Of a stretch of DNA of 64,000 nt, positions 52,586 to 62,208 are shown in pieces. How positions within the stretch are numbered: the stretch's first letter is position 1; each line of letters begins with the position of its first letter. The position numbers and the translations under genes are program-made. Under the pieces are notes generated by a model. The model was not told the origin of the DNA. It searched no databases and saw only the letters and a list, made by a program, of their open reading frames with translations. This DNA is from Mesorhizobium sp. B2-8-5 (GTDB lineage: Bacteria > Pseudomonadota > Alphaproteobacteria > Rhizobiales > Rhizobiaceae), in the NCBI RefSeq assembly GCF_006440675.2, contig NZ_CP083951.1:3505501-3569500 (forward strand). The letters are read 5' to 3'.

Positions 52586-54043
52586 ATGCTTCAGAAAACC
52601 AGTCATTTCATGCGCCAGGCCAATCTCATCAATGGTGAATGGGTGCAGGCCGACAGCGGCCAGACCATCGACGTCAACAATCCGGCGACGGGCCTCAAGA
52701 TCGGCACGGTGCCGAAGGCCGGCAAGGCGGAGACCCGCCGCGCCATCGAGGCCGCCGAGGAAGCCTTCAAGAGCTGGCGCAAGACCACCGCGCTCGAGCG
52801 CTCGAAGCTCCTGCGCAAGCTGCATGACGCGATGATGGACAATCAGGACGTGCTGGCCGAGTTGCTGACCATCGAGCAGGGCAAGTCGCTCGCCGAATCC
52901 AAGGGCGAGATCGGCTCGGCCGCGGCCTACATCCTGTGGTTCGCCGAGGAAGGCCGCCGGGTCTATGGCGACATCGTGCCGTCGCCATGGGGCGACCGCC
53001 GCATCCTGGTGACCAAGGAGCCGGTCGGCGTCATCGCCGCCATCACGCCGTGGAACTTCCCGTCCTCGATGCTCGCCCGCAAGATCGGCCCGGCTTTGGC
53101 CGCCGGCTGCACGGCGGTGGTCAAGCCCGCCTCGCAGACGCCTTATTCGGGCCTCGCCTGGGGCGCGCTCGTCGAGGAAGTCGGGTTCCCGAAAGGCGTC
53201 GTCAATGTCGTGACAGGTTCGGCTGGCGAGATCGGCGACGAAATCTGCGCCAATCCGCTGGTCAAGAAGATCACCTTCACCGGCTCGACCGAGGTCGGCA
53301 AGATCCTCATCCAGAAGTCGGCAACGACGGTCAAGAAAGTGTCGATGGAGCTCGGCGGCAACGCGCCCTTCCTGGTCTTCGACGATGCTGATGTCGACCG
53401 CGCGGTGGCCGGCGCCATCACTGCCAAGTACCGCAACTCCGGCCAGACCTGCGTGTGCACCAACCGCTTCCTCGTGCAGGCCGGCATCTATGACAAGTTC
53501 GTCGAGAAGTTCGCCGCCGCCAGCAACAACCTCAAGGTCGGCTCGGGCCTGGAGGAAGGCGTGCAGCAGGGGCCGCTGATCGACGAGAAGGCGGTCGAGA
53601 AGGTCGAGGAGTTCATTGCCGACGCTACCTCGAAGGGCGGCAAGGTCGTCGCCGGCGGCAAGCGCCATGCGCTGGGCGGCTCGTTCTTCCAGCCGACGGT
53701 CATTGCCGACGCCACGCCGAAGATGCGCTTCATGAAGGAAGAGATCTTCGGGCCGATCGCGCCCGTGTTCAAGTTCGAGACCGAGGAAGAGGCGGTCGCC
53801 TTGGCCAACGACACCGAGTTCGGCCTCGCCGCCTATTTCTACACTGGCGATCTCGGTCGCGCTTTCCGGGTGATGGAAGGCCTGAAATACGGCATGGTCG
53901 GCGTCAATGAAGGCCTGATCACCACGCCCGAGGCGCCGTTCGGCGGCGTCAAGGAATCCGGTCTCGGCCGCGAAGGCGGGCATCAGGGCATCGAGGACTA
54001 TCTCGATACCAAATATGCCTGTTTCGGCGGCCTCGGACTCTGA
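52586..54043 (+). CDS. gabD: Succinate-semialdehyde dehydrogenase
   Basis: A 485-residue aldehyde dehydrogenase that oxidises succinate semialdehyde to succinate, normally with NADP. Rossmann motif GSTEVGK, general base in MELGGNAPF and catalytic C289 in GQTCVCTNRF. C291, two residues on, matches the redox-switch disulfide partner known in GabD-type enzymes. Full family length. A downstream ATG at residue 9 (MRQANLINGEW) could be the true start. Single gene closed by a hairpin at 54061-54081. Confidence 0.9.
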   Translation: MLQKTSHFMRQANLINGEWVQADSGQTIDVNNPATGLKIGTVPKAGKAETRRAIEAAEEAFKSWRKTTALERSKLLRKLHDAMMDNQDVLAELLTIEQGKSLAESKGEIGSAAAYILWFAEEGRRVYGDIVPSPWGDRRILVTKEPVGVIAAITPWNFPSSMLARKIGPALAAGCTAVVKPASQTPYSGLAWGALVEEVGFPKGVVNVVTGSAGEIGDEICANPLVKKITFTGSTEVGKILIQKSATTVKKVSMELGGNAPFLVFDDADVDRAVAGAITAKYRNSGQTCVCTNRFLVQAGIYDKFVEKFAAASNNLKVGSGLEEGVQQGPLIDEKAVEKVEEFIADATSKGGKVVAGGKRHALGGSFFQPTVIADATPKMRFMKEEIFGPIAPVFKFETEEEAVALANDTEFGLAAYFYTGDLGRAFRVMEGLKYGMVGVNEGLITTPEAPFGGVKESGLGREGGHQGIEDYLDTKYACFGGLGL

Positions 54044-54060
54044 TATCGATCCCTGGGATA

Positions 54061-54081
54061 GGGCAGGCGTTTGGCCTGCCC
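54061..54081 (+). terminator. Hairpin after gabD
   Basis: GGGCAGGC-GTTTG-GCCTGCCC, an 8-bp perfect stem beginning 17 bases after the gabD stop, followed by only a short TT. Probable but weak terminator. Confidence 0.45.
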
Positions 54082-54138
54082 TTGCCGGATGATGCGCCAT
54101 CGGCCTAAATCCACGGATCAGGAAATGACATTTCGGGC

Positions 54139-55164
54139 ATGGCGATGAAAGACGGCGAGGTCTTCGGCACGACGCAGGCGGGCGAGGCTGTGCGCCGCTT
54201 CACCATTCGCGGCGGCGGCATCACCGCCAACATCATCGGGCTTGGCGCCATCGTCCAGGATCTCAGGCTGAGCGGCCACGATGCGCCGCTGGTGCTGGGC
54301 TACGACCGTTTCGAACCCTACGAGACCGACCGCGCCTTCTTCGGGGCGGTAGTCGGACGCTTCGCCAACCGCATCGGCGGCGGCCGCTTCACCATCGCCG
54401 GCAACCGCTACCAGACCGAGCAGAATTTTCTCGGCAAGCACACGCTGCATGGCGGCTCGGAAGGCTTTTTCCACCGGCCATGGACCGTCTCGCTGCACGG
54501 CCGCGATTTCGTGACGCTGACATTGCACGATCCGGACGGCGCCATGGGATTCCCGGGCGCGCTCGACGTCACCTGCACCTACCGGCTGAAGATCCCCGGC
54601 ACGCTCAGCATGGAACTGACCGCGACCTGCGAGGAGCCGACGCTCTGCAACCTCGCGCAGCACTCCTATTTCAATCTCGACGATGGCGGGGCGGGCGACA
54701 TCCTCGACCATCGGTTGATGCTCAACGCCGGCGCCTACACGCCCGTCGATGACGAGATGATCCCGACCGGCGTGGTGAAGCCGGTCGACGGCACGCCTTT
54801 CGATTTTCGGCAGGCGCGGGCGCTGCGCATGGAAATGGAAGGCGAGCAGCTTCGCTATGACCTGAATTACTGCCTGGCCTCCAGCCGCGGGCCGCTACAC
54901 CAGGCTGCCTGGGTGCAAGGCGCCAATTCAGGCGTCGAGATGGAAGTGTGGACCACCGAACCGGGACTGCAGCTCTATAGCGGTCAGTTCGTCGCGCCGA
55001 CATCGCCGGGGCTCGACGGTCGCCGCTACAGGGCGTTTTCGGGCCTCTGCCTCGAAGCGCAGACGTGGCCTGACGCGCCGAACCGGCCCTATTTCCCGCA
55101 GGCGACGCTGTGGCCGGGGCAGATCTACCATCAGGTGACGGAATATCGGTTCCGGCTGCCTTAA
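54139..55164 (+). CDS. galM: Aldose 1-epimerase
   Basis: A 341-residue galactose mutarotase-fold protein that interconverts alpha and beta anomers of aldohexoses. Typical features: GAIVQDLRLSG, the VVGRFANRIGGGRF segment, the catalytic-histidine strand HTLHGGSEGF and the LAQHSYFNLDDGG motif, with a C-terminal PNRPYFPQATLWPGQ. Probably cytosolic. The second ATG (residue 3) is an alternative start. It converges on the sugar kinase gene. Confidence 0.92.
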   Translation: MAMKDGEVFGTTQAGEAVRRFTIRGGGITANIIGLGAIVQDLRLSGHDAPLVLGYDRFEPYETDRAFFGAVVGRFANRIGGGRFTIAGNRYQTEQNFLGKHTLHGGSEGFFHRPWTVSLHGRDFVTLTLHDPDGAMGFPGALDVTCTYRLKIPGTLSMELTATCEEPTLCNLAQHSYFNLDDGGAGDILDHRLMLNAGAYTPVDDEMIPTGVVKPVDGTPFDFRQARALRMEMEGEQLRYDLNYCLASSRGPLHQAAWVQGANSGVEMEVWTTEPGLQLYSGQFVAPTSPGLDGRRYRAFSGLCLEAQTWPDAPNRPYFPQATLWPGQIYHQVTEYRFRLP

Positions 55165-55209
55165 AGTTCGACGATATTGAAGTGATGCCTGCCTAAGCTT
55201 CGACGGAGC

Positions 55210-56127
55210 TTAACTGTCGAAGGCTGCCCTCAACGTATCGAACGGGGCAAGCGCGCCGCGAACCTGCACGACCGCGGCGGCGACTTTATGCGCGCGGCGA
55301 GCGGCGGCGTCGGGCGCATGGCCGGCAAGCCGCGCAGCGAGATAGCCGCCATTGAAGGAATCACCAGCGCCGGTGGTGTCGACGGGGGCGGCCACATGCA
55401 CCGCATCGACAGCTTGTAAAATGCCGTTCAGCGCAATCAGGGCCGGCTGCTCGCCATTCTTGACCACGATCTCGCCGGTCAGTTTGGCAAGGCGCTCCGC
55501 CGTCGCCCGCGGCGTCGGATCCCCGAACAGCATCTGCTCGTCAGGAAAAGTCGGCAGCGCGATGTCTGCCACGGCAAGCGCTTCCAGGATCGCGGCCTGC
55601 GCCGCCTCGCGGCTCGGCCACAGACGCGGCCGGTAGTTCGGGTCGAAAGCGACGAGCGAGCCGGCGGCCCGGGCCGCAACTATGGCCGTCAGCAAAGTTT
55701 TCCGCGCGGCCTCGTCCAGAATTGCCAGGGTGATTCCGGAAAGATAGACAAGCGCCTGGTTTTCAAGGCTTTTCGCAAGTGCTGCCGGATCGGAGGCAAG
55801 CTGGCGCGCGGCCGCGTCGCTTCGCCAGTAGGTGAAGGCGCGCTCGGCCCCGGTGAGCGTTATGGCGTAAAGGCCGGGGCGCGCGCCGGCAATGACCGGA
55901 CTGTTGCCGACGCCTATGCCGTTCTCGGCAAGGAAGGCAATCTGATCGCGCGAGAAGGGGTCGTCGCCGAAGGCCGACACGTAGGTCGCGGGCCGATCCG
56001 GGCTCAAGGCGTGCAACGCCCAGAGCGTGTTGAAGGTATCGCCGGCAAAACCCATGCGCCAGTTCGGGCCGGTCTGGCCCGACAGTTCCAGCATGCATTC
56101 GCCGATCGACGCGATACCCTTGTCCAT
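55210..56127 (-). CDS. kdgK: 2-dehydro-3-deoxygluconate kinase (PfkB family sugar kinase)
   Basis: A 305-residue ribokinase-fold kinase that phosphorylates 2-keto-3-deoxygluconate with ATP. Features: N-terminal GECMLELSG, substrate glycines in FAGDTFNTLWALH, and the PfkB C-terminal motif DTTGAGDSFNGGY with catalytic base D256. The FAGDTFNT and SYWRSD-like (TYWRSDAAAR) segments fit KDG kinases rather than ribokinase. GGAAGGGA precedes the ATG at 56127; the 40 upstream open codons are not conserved-looking. Confidence 0.87.
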   Translation of the reverse strand: MDKGIASIGECMLELSGQTGPNWRMGFAGDTFNTLWALHALSPDRPATYVSAFGDDPFSRDQIAFLAENGIGVGNSPVIAGARPGLYAITLTGAERAFTYWRSDAAARQLASDPAALAKSLENQALVYLSGITLAILDEAARKTLLTAIVAARAAGSLVAFDPNYRPRLWPSREAAQAAILEALAVADIALPTFPDEQMLFGDPTPRATAERLAKLTGEIVVKNGEQPALIALNGILQAVDAVHVAAPVDTTGAGDSFNGGYLAARLAGHAPDAAARRAHKVAAAVVQVRGALAPFDTLRAAFDS

Positions 56128-56285
56128 GCGGGCTTGTCCCTTCCTAAGATATTGTTGCTGTAGCTTTTTGCGGCCGGCAGCGCCATGCTTGGCTAGCGGC
56201 GAATTTTGCGCCAGAAGCGATTTCCCACAGGCAGGGTGGGACGCCACAAGCGGCCCGCGACGTTAGCAGCCGAAGAGGAACGGGT

Positions 56286-56729
56286 TTGGCATCGATATGG
56301 CGTTACATTCTTGCGGGTCTCGGCCTTGCCGTTCTGCTGGTCGGCATCGTGGCCGCGGTCTATCTGATGCTGCCGCAATCGGCGTCCGGCCCGGACATTT
56401 CACGCTCCAAGAAGACGGCGAACGGCCTGTTCGTCGCAAGTTTCGAGCCGGAGCGCGGCGTGATCCGGCAGGGCGAGCTGCAGTCCTGGCTGCTGACGCT
56501 GAAGACCGCCGCCGGCGCGCCGGTGGAGGGCGCCGCCATCACTGTTTCGGGCGGGATGCCGCAGCACGACCACGGCCTGCCGACCAGTCCGCAGGCGACC
56601 GATTACCTCGGCGACGGACGCTACCGCATCGACGGCGTGAAGTTCACGATGAGCGGCTGGTGGCAGCTGCATTTTGGTATTTCGGCGGCGGCCGGGTCCG
56701 ATTCCGTCGTCTTCAACGTCGTGTTGTGA
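56286..56729 (+). CDS. FixH/YtkA-like membrane-anchored protein
   Basis: A 147-residue protein with an N-terminal membrane helix (about 7-29) and a periplasmic beta-sandwich of the YtkA/FixH type (about 45-145). The segment SGGMPQHDHGLPTSP contains histidines and methionine suited to binding copper. The start is a TTG with GAAGAGG upstream; the only nearby ATG is in another frame. It ends 7 bases before the di-heme peroxidase gene, so the two are one operon, perhaps acting together in periplasmic redox or copper chemistry. Confidence 0.78.
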   Translation: MASIWRYILAGLGLAVLLVGIVAAVYLMLPQSASGPDISRSKKTANGLFVASFEPERGVIRQGELQSWLLTLKTAAGAPVEGAAITVSGGMPQHDHGLPTSPQATDYLGDGRYRIDGVKFTMSGWWQLHFGISAAAGSDSVVFNVVL

Positions 56730-56736
56730 GGGGGCG

Positions 56737-57945
56737 ATGAGACGGCTGGCCAGCGTTGCAGGTCTGCTCGCATTGGCGACGCTTTTGCTCCTCGGCGGTT
56801 GCGGCAAGCCGCAGTTCAGCGATCCGGAGAAGAAGACCATCGCGTCACTGGCGTTGAACACCTTGCCCTCGCTCAAACCCGACACCACGAACCAGTATGC
56901 GGATGTGCCGGCGGCCGCCGCGCTTGGCTCGACGCTGTTCTTCGATGTCGACATGAGCCGCGACGGGACGGTGTCCTGCTCGACCTGCCACAAGATCGAC
57001 CGCCAGTTCCAGGACGACCTGCCGCAGGCGGTCGGCGTCAGCCGCACCAACCGCCGCACCATGCCGCTGGCCGGCGTGGCGCGCGATCCCTGGTTCTTCT
57101 GGGACGGAAGGCGCGACAGCCTGTGGGCGCAGGCGCTGACGCCGCTGGAAAATCCGCTGGAGCAAGCGGGAAACCGCGCCGCCTTCGCGCATTACATCAA
57201 GAAGCGGTTCGGCGAGCGCTATGAACGCATCTTCGGGCCGCTGCCGGACCTTTCGACCGTGCCGGCCAACGCCAGCCCGCTCGGCACGGATGCCGAGAAG
57301 GCGGCGTGGAACGCCATGCCCGCCGGCCAGCAAGACGACGTCAACCGCGTCTATGCCAATATCGGCAAGGCGATCGCCGCCTTCGAACGCTCGATCGAGC
57401 CTCGGCAAACGCGCTTCGACCGCTTCGCCATCGATCTGGCCACCGGGGCAGCGCCGCAAGGCGACGCCGCGTTCTCGCCGGAGGAGATTCTCGGGCTGAA
57501 GCTGTTCATCGGCAAGGCCAACTGCGTGACCTGCCACAATGGCCCGCGCTTCACCGACAATTCCTTCCACAACACCGGCGTGCCGCCGGTCGAAGGGCTG
57601 CCGCCGGACCGCGGGCGCGTCGATGCGGTGGCGCAGGTCGAGGCCGACCCGTTCAACTGCCTCGGCAAATTCCGCGACGGCGACGAAAGCGCCTGCCGCG
57701 AGCTGCGCTTCATGGTCAAGGACGGTCCGCAGATCATGCGCGCCTACAAGACGCCGTCGCTCAGGGGCGCCGCAAGCCGGCCGCCTTACATGCATGCCGG
57801 ACAGTTCGCGACACTCGACGAGGTGGTGGCGCATTATTCGAAGGCGCCGCTTGCCGTCGAAGGCGTTTCCGAAGTGCACTCGCTCGACCTTTCCGAGCGT
57901 GAGCGGGCGGCGCTGGTGGCTTTCCTGAAAACGCTGTCGGATTAG
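56737..57945 (+). CDS. Di-heme cytochrome c peroxidase family lipoprotein
   Basis: A 402-residue di-heme protein with a lipoprotein signal (LLLLGGC, lipidated cysteine near residue 22), anchored in the periplasm. Two heme c sites are present: CSTCH at 81-85 and CVTCH at 263-267. The MauG/CcpA fold is supported by PWFFWDGRRDSLWAQAL and YKTPSLRGAASRPPYMHAG. It reduces peroxide or modifies a partner protein; which cannot be told. It overlaps the convergent Lrp-type gene by 4 bases at their stop codons. Confidence 0.9.
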   Translation: MRRLASVAGLLALATLLLLGGCGKPQFSDPEKKTIASLALNTLPSLKPDTTNQYADVPAAAALGSTLFFDVDMSRDGTVSCSTCHKIDRQFQDDLPQAVGVSRTNRRTMPLAGVARDPWFFWDGRRDSLWAQALTPLENPLEQAGNRAAFAHYIKKRFGERYERIFGPLPDLSTVPANASPLGTDAEKAAWNAMPAGQQDDVNRVYANIGKAIAAFERSIEPRQTRFDRFAIDLATGAAPQGDAAFSPEEILGLKLFIGKANCVTCHNGPRFTDNSFHNTGVPPVEGLPPDRGRVDAVAQVEADPFNCLGKFRDGDESACRELRFMVKDGPQIMRAYKTPSLRGAASRPPYMHAGQFATLDEVVAHYSKAPLAVEGVSEVHSLDLSERERAALVAFLKTLSD

Positions 57946-58394
57946 CGATCCTTCACCGTCTCCATCGCCACGAAGGTCGAGGTCTGGGCGACATGGGGCA
58001 GGGCCGAGATGCGCTCGCCGAGCACCCGCCGATAGGCGGCGATGTCGGTGGTGCGGACCTTCAAGAGATAATCGAAGCTCGACGCCATCATGTGGCATTG
58101 CTCAATCTCCGGCACGCCCTGCACCGCGCGGTTGAAAGCGTCCAATGCCGCCGAGCGCGTGTCCGACAGCTTCACCTGGACGAAGGCGACGTGGCCTTCA
58201 CCCATGCGCTCGCGGTCGATGACGGCGCGGTAGCCTCTGATGTAGCCGTCCTTCTCCAGCCGCTTAACGCGCGCCTGCACCGGTGTCTTCGACAGGCCGA
58301 CCTTGCTTGCGAGTTCCGACATGGAAAGCCGGCCGTCGCGCCCGAGCGCGGCCAGGATGTTGCGATCGATGCGGTCCAATTGGTCTTCAATCAT
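57942..58394 (-). CDS. putR: Lrp/AsnC-family regulator, probable putA regulator
   Basis: A 150-residue Lrp-type regulator with an N-terminal winged HTH (about 4-60, SMSELASKVGLSKTPVQARV) and a C-terminal RAM ligand domain. It is divergent from putA across a 164-base region, the arrangement of the alphaproteobacterial proline-responsive activator PutR; proline is the expected effector. Start at ATG 58394; the upstream frame lies in the promoter. Confidence 0.88.
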   Translation of the reverse strand: MIEDQLDRIDRNILAALGRDGRLSMSELASKVGLSKTPVQARVKRLEKDGYIRGYRAVIDRERMGEGHVAFVQVKLSDTRSAALDAFNRAVQGVPEIEQCHMMASSFDYLLKVRTTDIAAYRRVLGERISALPHVAQTSTFVAMETVKDR

Positions 58395-58420
58395 CGATAT
58401 TGCAGTCAATACGATTGAAA
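58387..58420. promoter_or_regulatory. putR-putA divergent control region
   Basis: An AT-rich patch with overlapping dyads, including CAAT-ACG-ATTG (58407-58417) and flanking TTCAAT/ATTGAA, near the putR start. It is a likely Lrp-type binding site. Confidence 0.35.
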
Positions 58421-58558
58421 GGATACCTATATGATAGATCGAACGGACTGCTTTGTCGATTTCTTTGGACCGACTGAAATTCGCAGCTGTGCTAGCTTGC
58501 GCCATTCGGTCCGGCGACCGCCAGACCGCTCGCTCACGCTCGCTTTCATGGACCAGAC

Positions 58559-61500
58559 ATGCCGCTCGACGCCATCCGCCAGCAGATCCGCGCCAATTAT
58601 TTGCCCGACGAAGACGAGGCGGTGAAGCGCCTGTCGGCGACGGCGGGGCTTTCGGCGCCGGAGCGCAAGGCGATCTCGGCCCGCGCGGCCGATCTGGTGC
58701 GGGCGGTGCGCGGCTCGACCGACCCCAGGCTGATGGAGGTCTTCCTCTCGGCCTACGGCCTATCGACCAAGGAAGGCGTGGCGCTGATGTGCCTGGCCGA
58801 AGCGTTGCTGCGCGTGCCCGACACCGAGACGATGGACGACCTCATCGCCGATAAGATCGCGCCGCATGACTGGTCGGCGCATTCGGGCGGCTCGAGCTCG
58901 ATCTTCGTCAACGCCTCGACCTGGGCGCTGATGCTGACCGGCCGCGTGCTCGACGAAGGCGAGGGCGGCATCGAAGGCACGCTGCGCGCCATGGTGCGCA
59001 GGCTGGGCGAGCCGGTGATCCGCAAGGCGGTGGCCGCCGCCATGCGCGAGATGGGCGAGCAGTTCGTGCTCGGACGCACCATCGCCGAGGCGATCAAGCG
59101 TGGCCGGCCGATGACGCAGAAGGGCTATCTCTATTCCTTCGACATGCTGGGCGAGGCGGCCCGCACGGAAGCCGATGCGCTGCGCTACCACCGCGCCTAT
59201 GCCGACGCGATCTCGTCGCTCGATTCCGGCTCCAACGGGCCCGACATCCGCTACAACCACGGCATATCGGTGAAGCTCTCGGCCCTGCACCCGCGCTACG
59301 AAGAGGCGCAGAAGGAAAAGATGCTGCCGGTGATGGCCGAGCGGCTTCTGTCGCTGGCGCTAGCGGCGCGGCATTCGCGCATGGGCCTCAACATCGACGC
59401 CGAGGAAGCAGACCGGCTCGACCTGTCGCTCGACGTCATCGAACGCGTGCTGGCCGAGCCGGAGCTCGCCGGATGGGACGGTTTCGGCGTCGTCGTCCAG
59501 GCCTATGGCCCGCGCGCGGCCTTCGCCATCGACTGGCTCTATGCGCTCGCGAAAAAATTCGACCGCCGGATCATGGTGCGGCTGGTGAAGGGCGCCTATT
59601 GGGACACCGAGATCAAGCGGGCGCAGACGCTCGGCTTGTCCGGCTATCCGGTTTTCACCCGCAAGGCCAACACCGACGTTTCGTATCTGGCCTGCGCGAA
59701 AAAGCTGCTGTCGATGACCGACCGCATCTACCCGCAGTTCGCCACCCACAATGCGCATACCGTGGCGGCCATCCTGTCGATGGCGAAGGACCGCGACAGC
59801 TTCGAGTTCCAGCGCCTGCACGGCATGGGCGAAGCGCTGCACGAGACGGTGCGGCAGGCCGAAGGCACGCGCTGCCGCATCTACGCGCCGGTCGGCGCGC
59901 ATTCCGACCTGCTCGCCTATCTGGTGCGGCGTCTGCTGGAAAACGGCGCCAATTCTTCCTTCGTCCACCAGTTGACCGACGAGGAAGTCGAGCCGGAGGA
60001 GATCGCGCGCGATCCGCTCGAGGCCATCGAGACGCAGGGGCCGGCCGCCAATCCGGCGATAGCGCGCCCCGCCGCGATTTTCGGCGCCGGACGCCGCAAT
60101 TCCAGGGGCTTCGACATCACCGATCCGGTGACGCTTGCGGCCATCGAGAAGGCGAGGGCGGAATTCGCCGGAACGGACCGCTGGCACGCCAAGCCGGTCA
60201 CGCGCGCCGCCGGCTACGGCAAGCCGCGCCAGATCGTCAATCCGGCCAAGCCCGACGAGATCGTCGGCACCGTGCACGAGGCGGCGGCCAAACAGGCGGC
60301 GACCGCCGTGCGCATCGCCGTCGACGCGCAACCCGCCTGGGCGAAGCGCCCGGTTGCCGAGCGCGCCGCGATCCTCAACCGCGCCGCCGACCTCTACGAA
60401 GCCAATGCCGCCGAATTCTTCGCTCTCGCCACCCGCGAGGCCGGCAAGTCGCTGGCCGACGGGGTCGCCGAGGTGCGCGAGGCGGTCGACTTCCTGCGCT
60501 ACTACGCGACCGAGGCGGCGAATGCCGAAGCGGGCACGCAAGCGCGCGGCGCGATCGTCTGTATCTCGCCGTGGAACTTCCCGCTGGCGATCTTCACCGG
60601 CCAGATCGCCGCGGCTTTGGTCACCGGCAATTCGGTCGTCGCCAAGCCGGCCGAGCAGACGCCGCTGATCGCCTTCCGCGCCGTCGAGATGCTGCGCGAG
60701 GCCGGTGTGCCGGAGGACGTCATCCAGCTTCTGCCGGGCGATGGCCCGTCGGTCGGCGCGCCGCTCACCGCCGATCCGCGCATCGCCGGTGTCTGCTTCA
60801 CCGGCTCGACCGAGGTTGCCAAGCTGATCGAAAAGCAGCTGGCCGAAACCGCGGCGCCCGATGCCATGCTGATCGCCGAGACCGGCGGCTTGAATGCGAT
60901 GATCGTCGATTCCACCGCGCTGCCGGAGCAGGCGGTGCGCGACATTCTCGCCTCGGCCTTCCAGAGCGCCGGCCAACGCTGCTCGGCGCTGCGCGTGCTC
61001 TACGTCCAGAAGGACGTCGAGAAGAAGATGCTGCAGATGCTGAAAGGCGCGATGGAAGCGCTCACTATCGGCAATCCCTGGGCAATCTCGACCGATGTCG
61101 GCCCGGTCATCGACGACGAGGCGCAAGCTTCGATCAGCGACTATTGCAAGAAGAAAGGTCTGGAGGGTCGGCTGATCGCGAAATTGGAAGCGCCGGCAAC
61201 CGGCCGTTTCGTCGCGCCGCATGTCTTCCGCGTCAAAGGCATAGAGGAAATGGAGCGCGAGGTGTTCGGCCCGGTGCTGCATGTCGCGACCTTCGATGCC
61301 GACGAGATCGACGCGGTGATCGCCGCCATCAACCGCAAGGGCTACGGCCTGACCTTCGGCCTGCACACCCGCATCGAGGGCCGCGTCCAGCATTTCGTCG
61401 ACGGCATCCATGCCGGCAACATCTATGTCAACCGCAACCAGATCGGCGCCGTCGTCGGCTCGCAGCCCTTTGGCGGCGAGGGGCTTTCGGGCACCGGCCC

Positions 61501-62167
61501 GAAGGCCGGCGGGCCGCATTACCTGCGCCGTTTCCGCAAGGGGCCGGAGGCGGGCACCGAGCTTGGCGAGGGTCACAAGGTGACCGCGACGGAGCTTGCC
61601 GACAATCTGCCGGATCCGACGCTCGGCGGCTGGTCGACGCGGCCGGATCGCGTGGCGATCCTGAGAAAGCATCTGCGCGGCAAGGGCGCGGCGGCGATCG
61701 CCGCGGCAGCAAGCCTCGATTTCGGCCAGGTCGACCTGCCGGGACCGACCGGCGAGGCCAACACGCTGTCGCTGTCGCCGCGCGGGAGGGTGCTGTGCCT
61801 CGGCCCGGATGCCGAGACGCTGCTCTCCCAGACGATCCAGGCGCTCGCGGCCGGCAATGCCGTGCTGGCGGTGGCGCCGGGCGCTCCGGCGGCGCTGTCG
61901 GCGCTGACCGGCAAGGGCCTGCCGCTGGCGGCTATCGACGGCCGGCCCGATCCGGTCGAGGCGCGCTCGCTGCGGGTCGATGTCGTCGCCTTCTCCGGCA
62001 CGCCGGAGGCGGCGCGGATCGTGCGCAAGGTGATTGCCGAGCGCTCCGGTCCGATCGTGCCGCTGGTCAGCGAGGTGCTCAACCCGGCGGCTTACGCGCA
62101 TGAGCGCGCGGTCTGCGTCGACACGACGGCCGCAGGCGGTAACGCCAGCCTGCTGGCGGCTGCGTAA
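58559..62167 (+). CDS. putA: Bifunctional proline dehydrogenase / pyrroline-5-carboxylate dehydrogenase
   Basis: A 1202-residue bifunctional enzyme converting proline to glutamate. After a helical arm (1-130), the FAD-binding proline dehydrogenase barrel covers about 170-480 (RLVKGAYWDTEIKRAQ near 340, NAHTVAAIL, YAPVGAHSDLLAYLVRRLLE). The P5C dehydrogenase domain covers about 560-990, with catalytic C808 in GQRCSALRVL. A C-terminal degenerate ALDH-like domain (about 1000-1200) follows. There is no N-terminal ribbon-helix-helix, so it does not repress itself; regulation falls to the adjacent Lrp-type gene. No membrane segment; peripheral membrane association is usual. Confidence 0.95.
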   Translation: MPLDAIRQQIRANYLPDEDEAVKRLSATAGLSAPERKAISARAADLVRAVRGSTDPRLMEVFLSAYGLSTKEGVALMCLAEALLRVPDTETMDDLIADKIAPHDWSAHSGGSSSIFVNASTWALMLTGRVLDEGEGGIEGTLRAMVRRLGEPVIRKAVAAAMREMGEQFVLGRTIAEAIKRGRPMTQKGYLYSFDMLGEAARTEADALRYHRAYADAISSLDSGSNGPDIRYNHGISVKLSALHPRYEEAQKEKMLPVMAERLLSLALAARHSRMGLNIDAEEADRLDLSLDVIERVLAEPELAGWDGFGVVVQAYGPRAAFAIDWLYALAKKFDRRIMVRLVKGAYWDTEIKRAQTLGLSGYPVFTRKANTDVSYLACAKKLLSMTDRIYPQFATHNAHTVAAILSMAKDRDSFEFQRLHGMGEALHETVRQAEGTRCRIYAPVGAHSDLLAYLVRRLLENGANSSFVHQLTDEEVEPEEIARDPLEAIETQGPAANPAIARPAAIFGAGRRNSRGFDITDPVTLAAIEKARAEFAGTDRWHAKPVTRAAGYGKPRQIVNPAKPDEIVGTVHEAAAKQAATAVRIAVDAQPAWAKRPVAERAAILNRAADLYEANAAEFFALATREAGKSLADGVAEVREAVDFLRYYATEAANAEAGTQARGAIVCISPWNFPLAIFTGQIAAALVTGNSVVAKPAEQTPLIAFRAVEMLREAGVPEDVIQLLPGDGPSVGAPLTADPRIAGVCFTGSTEVAKLIEKQLAETAAPDAMLIAETGGLNAMIVDSTALPEQAVRDILASAFQSAGQRCSALRVLYVQKDVEKKMLQMLKGAMEALTIGNPWAISTDVGPVIDDEAQASISDYCKKKGLEGRLIAKLEAPATGRFVAPHVFRVKGIEEMEREVFGPVLHVATFDADEIDAVIAAINRKGYGLTFGLHTRIEGRVQHFVDGIHAGNIYVNRNQIGAVVGSQPFGGEGLSGTGPKAGGPHYLRRFRKGPEAGTELGEGHKVTATELADNLPDPTLGGWSTRPDRVAILRKHLRGKGAAAIAAAASLDFGQVDLPGPTGEANTLSLSPRGRVLCLGPDAETLLSQTIQALAAGNAVLAVAPGAPAALSALTGKGLPLAAIDGRPDPVEARSLRVDVVAFSGTPEAARIVRKVIAERSGPIVPLVSEVLNPAAYAHERAVCVDTTAAGGNASLLAAA

Positions 62168-62208
62168 CAGGCAGCAAGGCTGGAAGCGCCGTCGCGAACC
62201 GGCGACGG

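Noticed and set aside
59360..62103. Very long open frames (over 870 codons) on both strands across putA
   Set aside because: They are composition artefacts: high third-position GC removes stops from the shadow frames. The protein sequences are Arg/Gly/Ala-rich without domains, while the putA frame has both complete catalytic domains.
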